A stretch of DNA of 64,000 nucleotides from the NCBI RefSeq assembly GCF_018398315.1, contig NZ_JAHBRW010000001.1, positions 1,298,001 through 1,362,000 on the forward strand, given 5' to 3'. The notes under the pieces are model-generated. The model saw only the letters and a list, made by a program, of their open reading frames with translations, did no database searches and was not told the DNA's origin. This document shows positions 63,995-64,000 of the stretch, piece after piece. Position 1 is the stretch's first letter; every line of letters starts with the position of its first letter. The position numbers were made by a program, and so were the translations under genes. This stretch comes from Chelatococcus sp. YT9 (GTDB taxonomy: Bacteria > Pseudomonadota > Alphaproteobacteria > Rhizobiales > Beijerinckiaceae).

Positions 63995-64000
63995 CGGTTC

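Overview
The window is a 64 kb, GC-rich chromosomal segment from an alphaproteobacterium, most likely a Hyphomicrobiales member near Beijerinckiaceae/Chelatococcaceae/Bosea. The order and genus are inferred from protein style and gene order, not measured. The markers are a ribosomal protein L21 with a helix-hairpin-helix tail, a DUF2794 protein, a roughly 1,660-residue NAD-glutamate dehydrogenase, BluB, and the rplS / leuC / leuD / leuB neighbourhood. No integrase, transposase, CRISPR array or phage module was recognised.

Layout. 1-10.6 kb is a type I secretion (T1SS) island. It holds a DUF4214-containing secreted-protein gene cut by the window edge, two paralogous XRE-type regulators at its two ends, two proteins sharing an N-terminal domain I do not recognise, a PrtD-like ABC exporter and an HlyD-like adaptor with a very long proline/glutamine-rich N-terminal region. 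10.9-14.6 kb has a divergent tetR / hydrolase pair and an endonuclease-Q-like PHP protein followed by the wreck of a UvrD helicase domain. 14.7-24.1 kb has isocitrate lyase, a small unknown gene, and an operon for a family-5 ABC importer, a GntR/FCD regulator and a galactonate-dehydratase-type enolase-superfamily enzyme, probably for uptake and breakdown of a sugar acid or its conjugate. 24.1-30 kb is accessory: a chloroperoxidase-like hydrolase, a histidine kinase relic, a divergent lysR / MFS pair and an AraC regulator.

30.1-35.5 kb is core: tRNA-Ser(CGA), rplU, rpmA, two GNAT acetyltransferases and obgE, interrupted on the opposite strand by a serralysin-like RTX metalloprotease. That protease is a second likely T1SS cargo. 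35.6-43.8 kb has an MFS carrier, bluB overlapping the very large gdhB, and a methyltransferase. 44-57.6 kb is mostly conserved alphaproteobacterial housekeeping: DUF2794, a Bax-inhibitor-1-like protein, the ybbP/ybbA-like exporter divergent from a tesA-type esterase, an aldo-keto reductase, thpR, a DUF1232 protein, an IalB-like protein, a PepSY protein, rlmN and a LemA-family protein. 57.6-64 kb carries leuB, leuD, leuC and rplS with small companions. A frameshifted zinc-metallopeptidase gene sits between leuB and leuD.

The strongest candidate for something undescribed is the 1-10.6 kb island. Two copies of the same regulator subfamily bracket an exporter, and two proteins carry a shared roughly 90-residue domain (core: I-x-HIA-x-IDGV) next to a surface-protein gene. 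The best-supported decay signals are the UvrD remnant with its P-loop lysine changed to glutamate, the in-frame PAS-to-ATPase kinase relic, and the single-base frameshift in the metallopeptidase gene. All functional statements rest on reading the sequence by eye; no database search was run.
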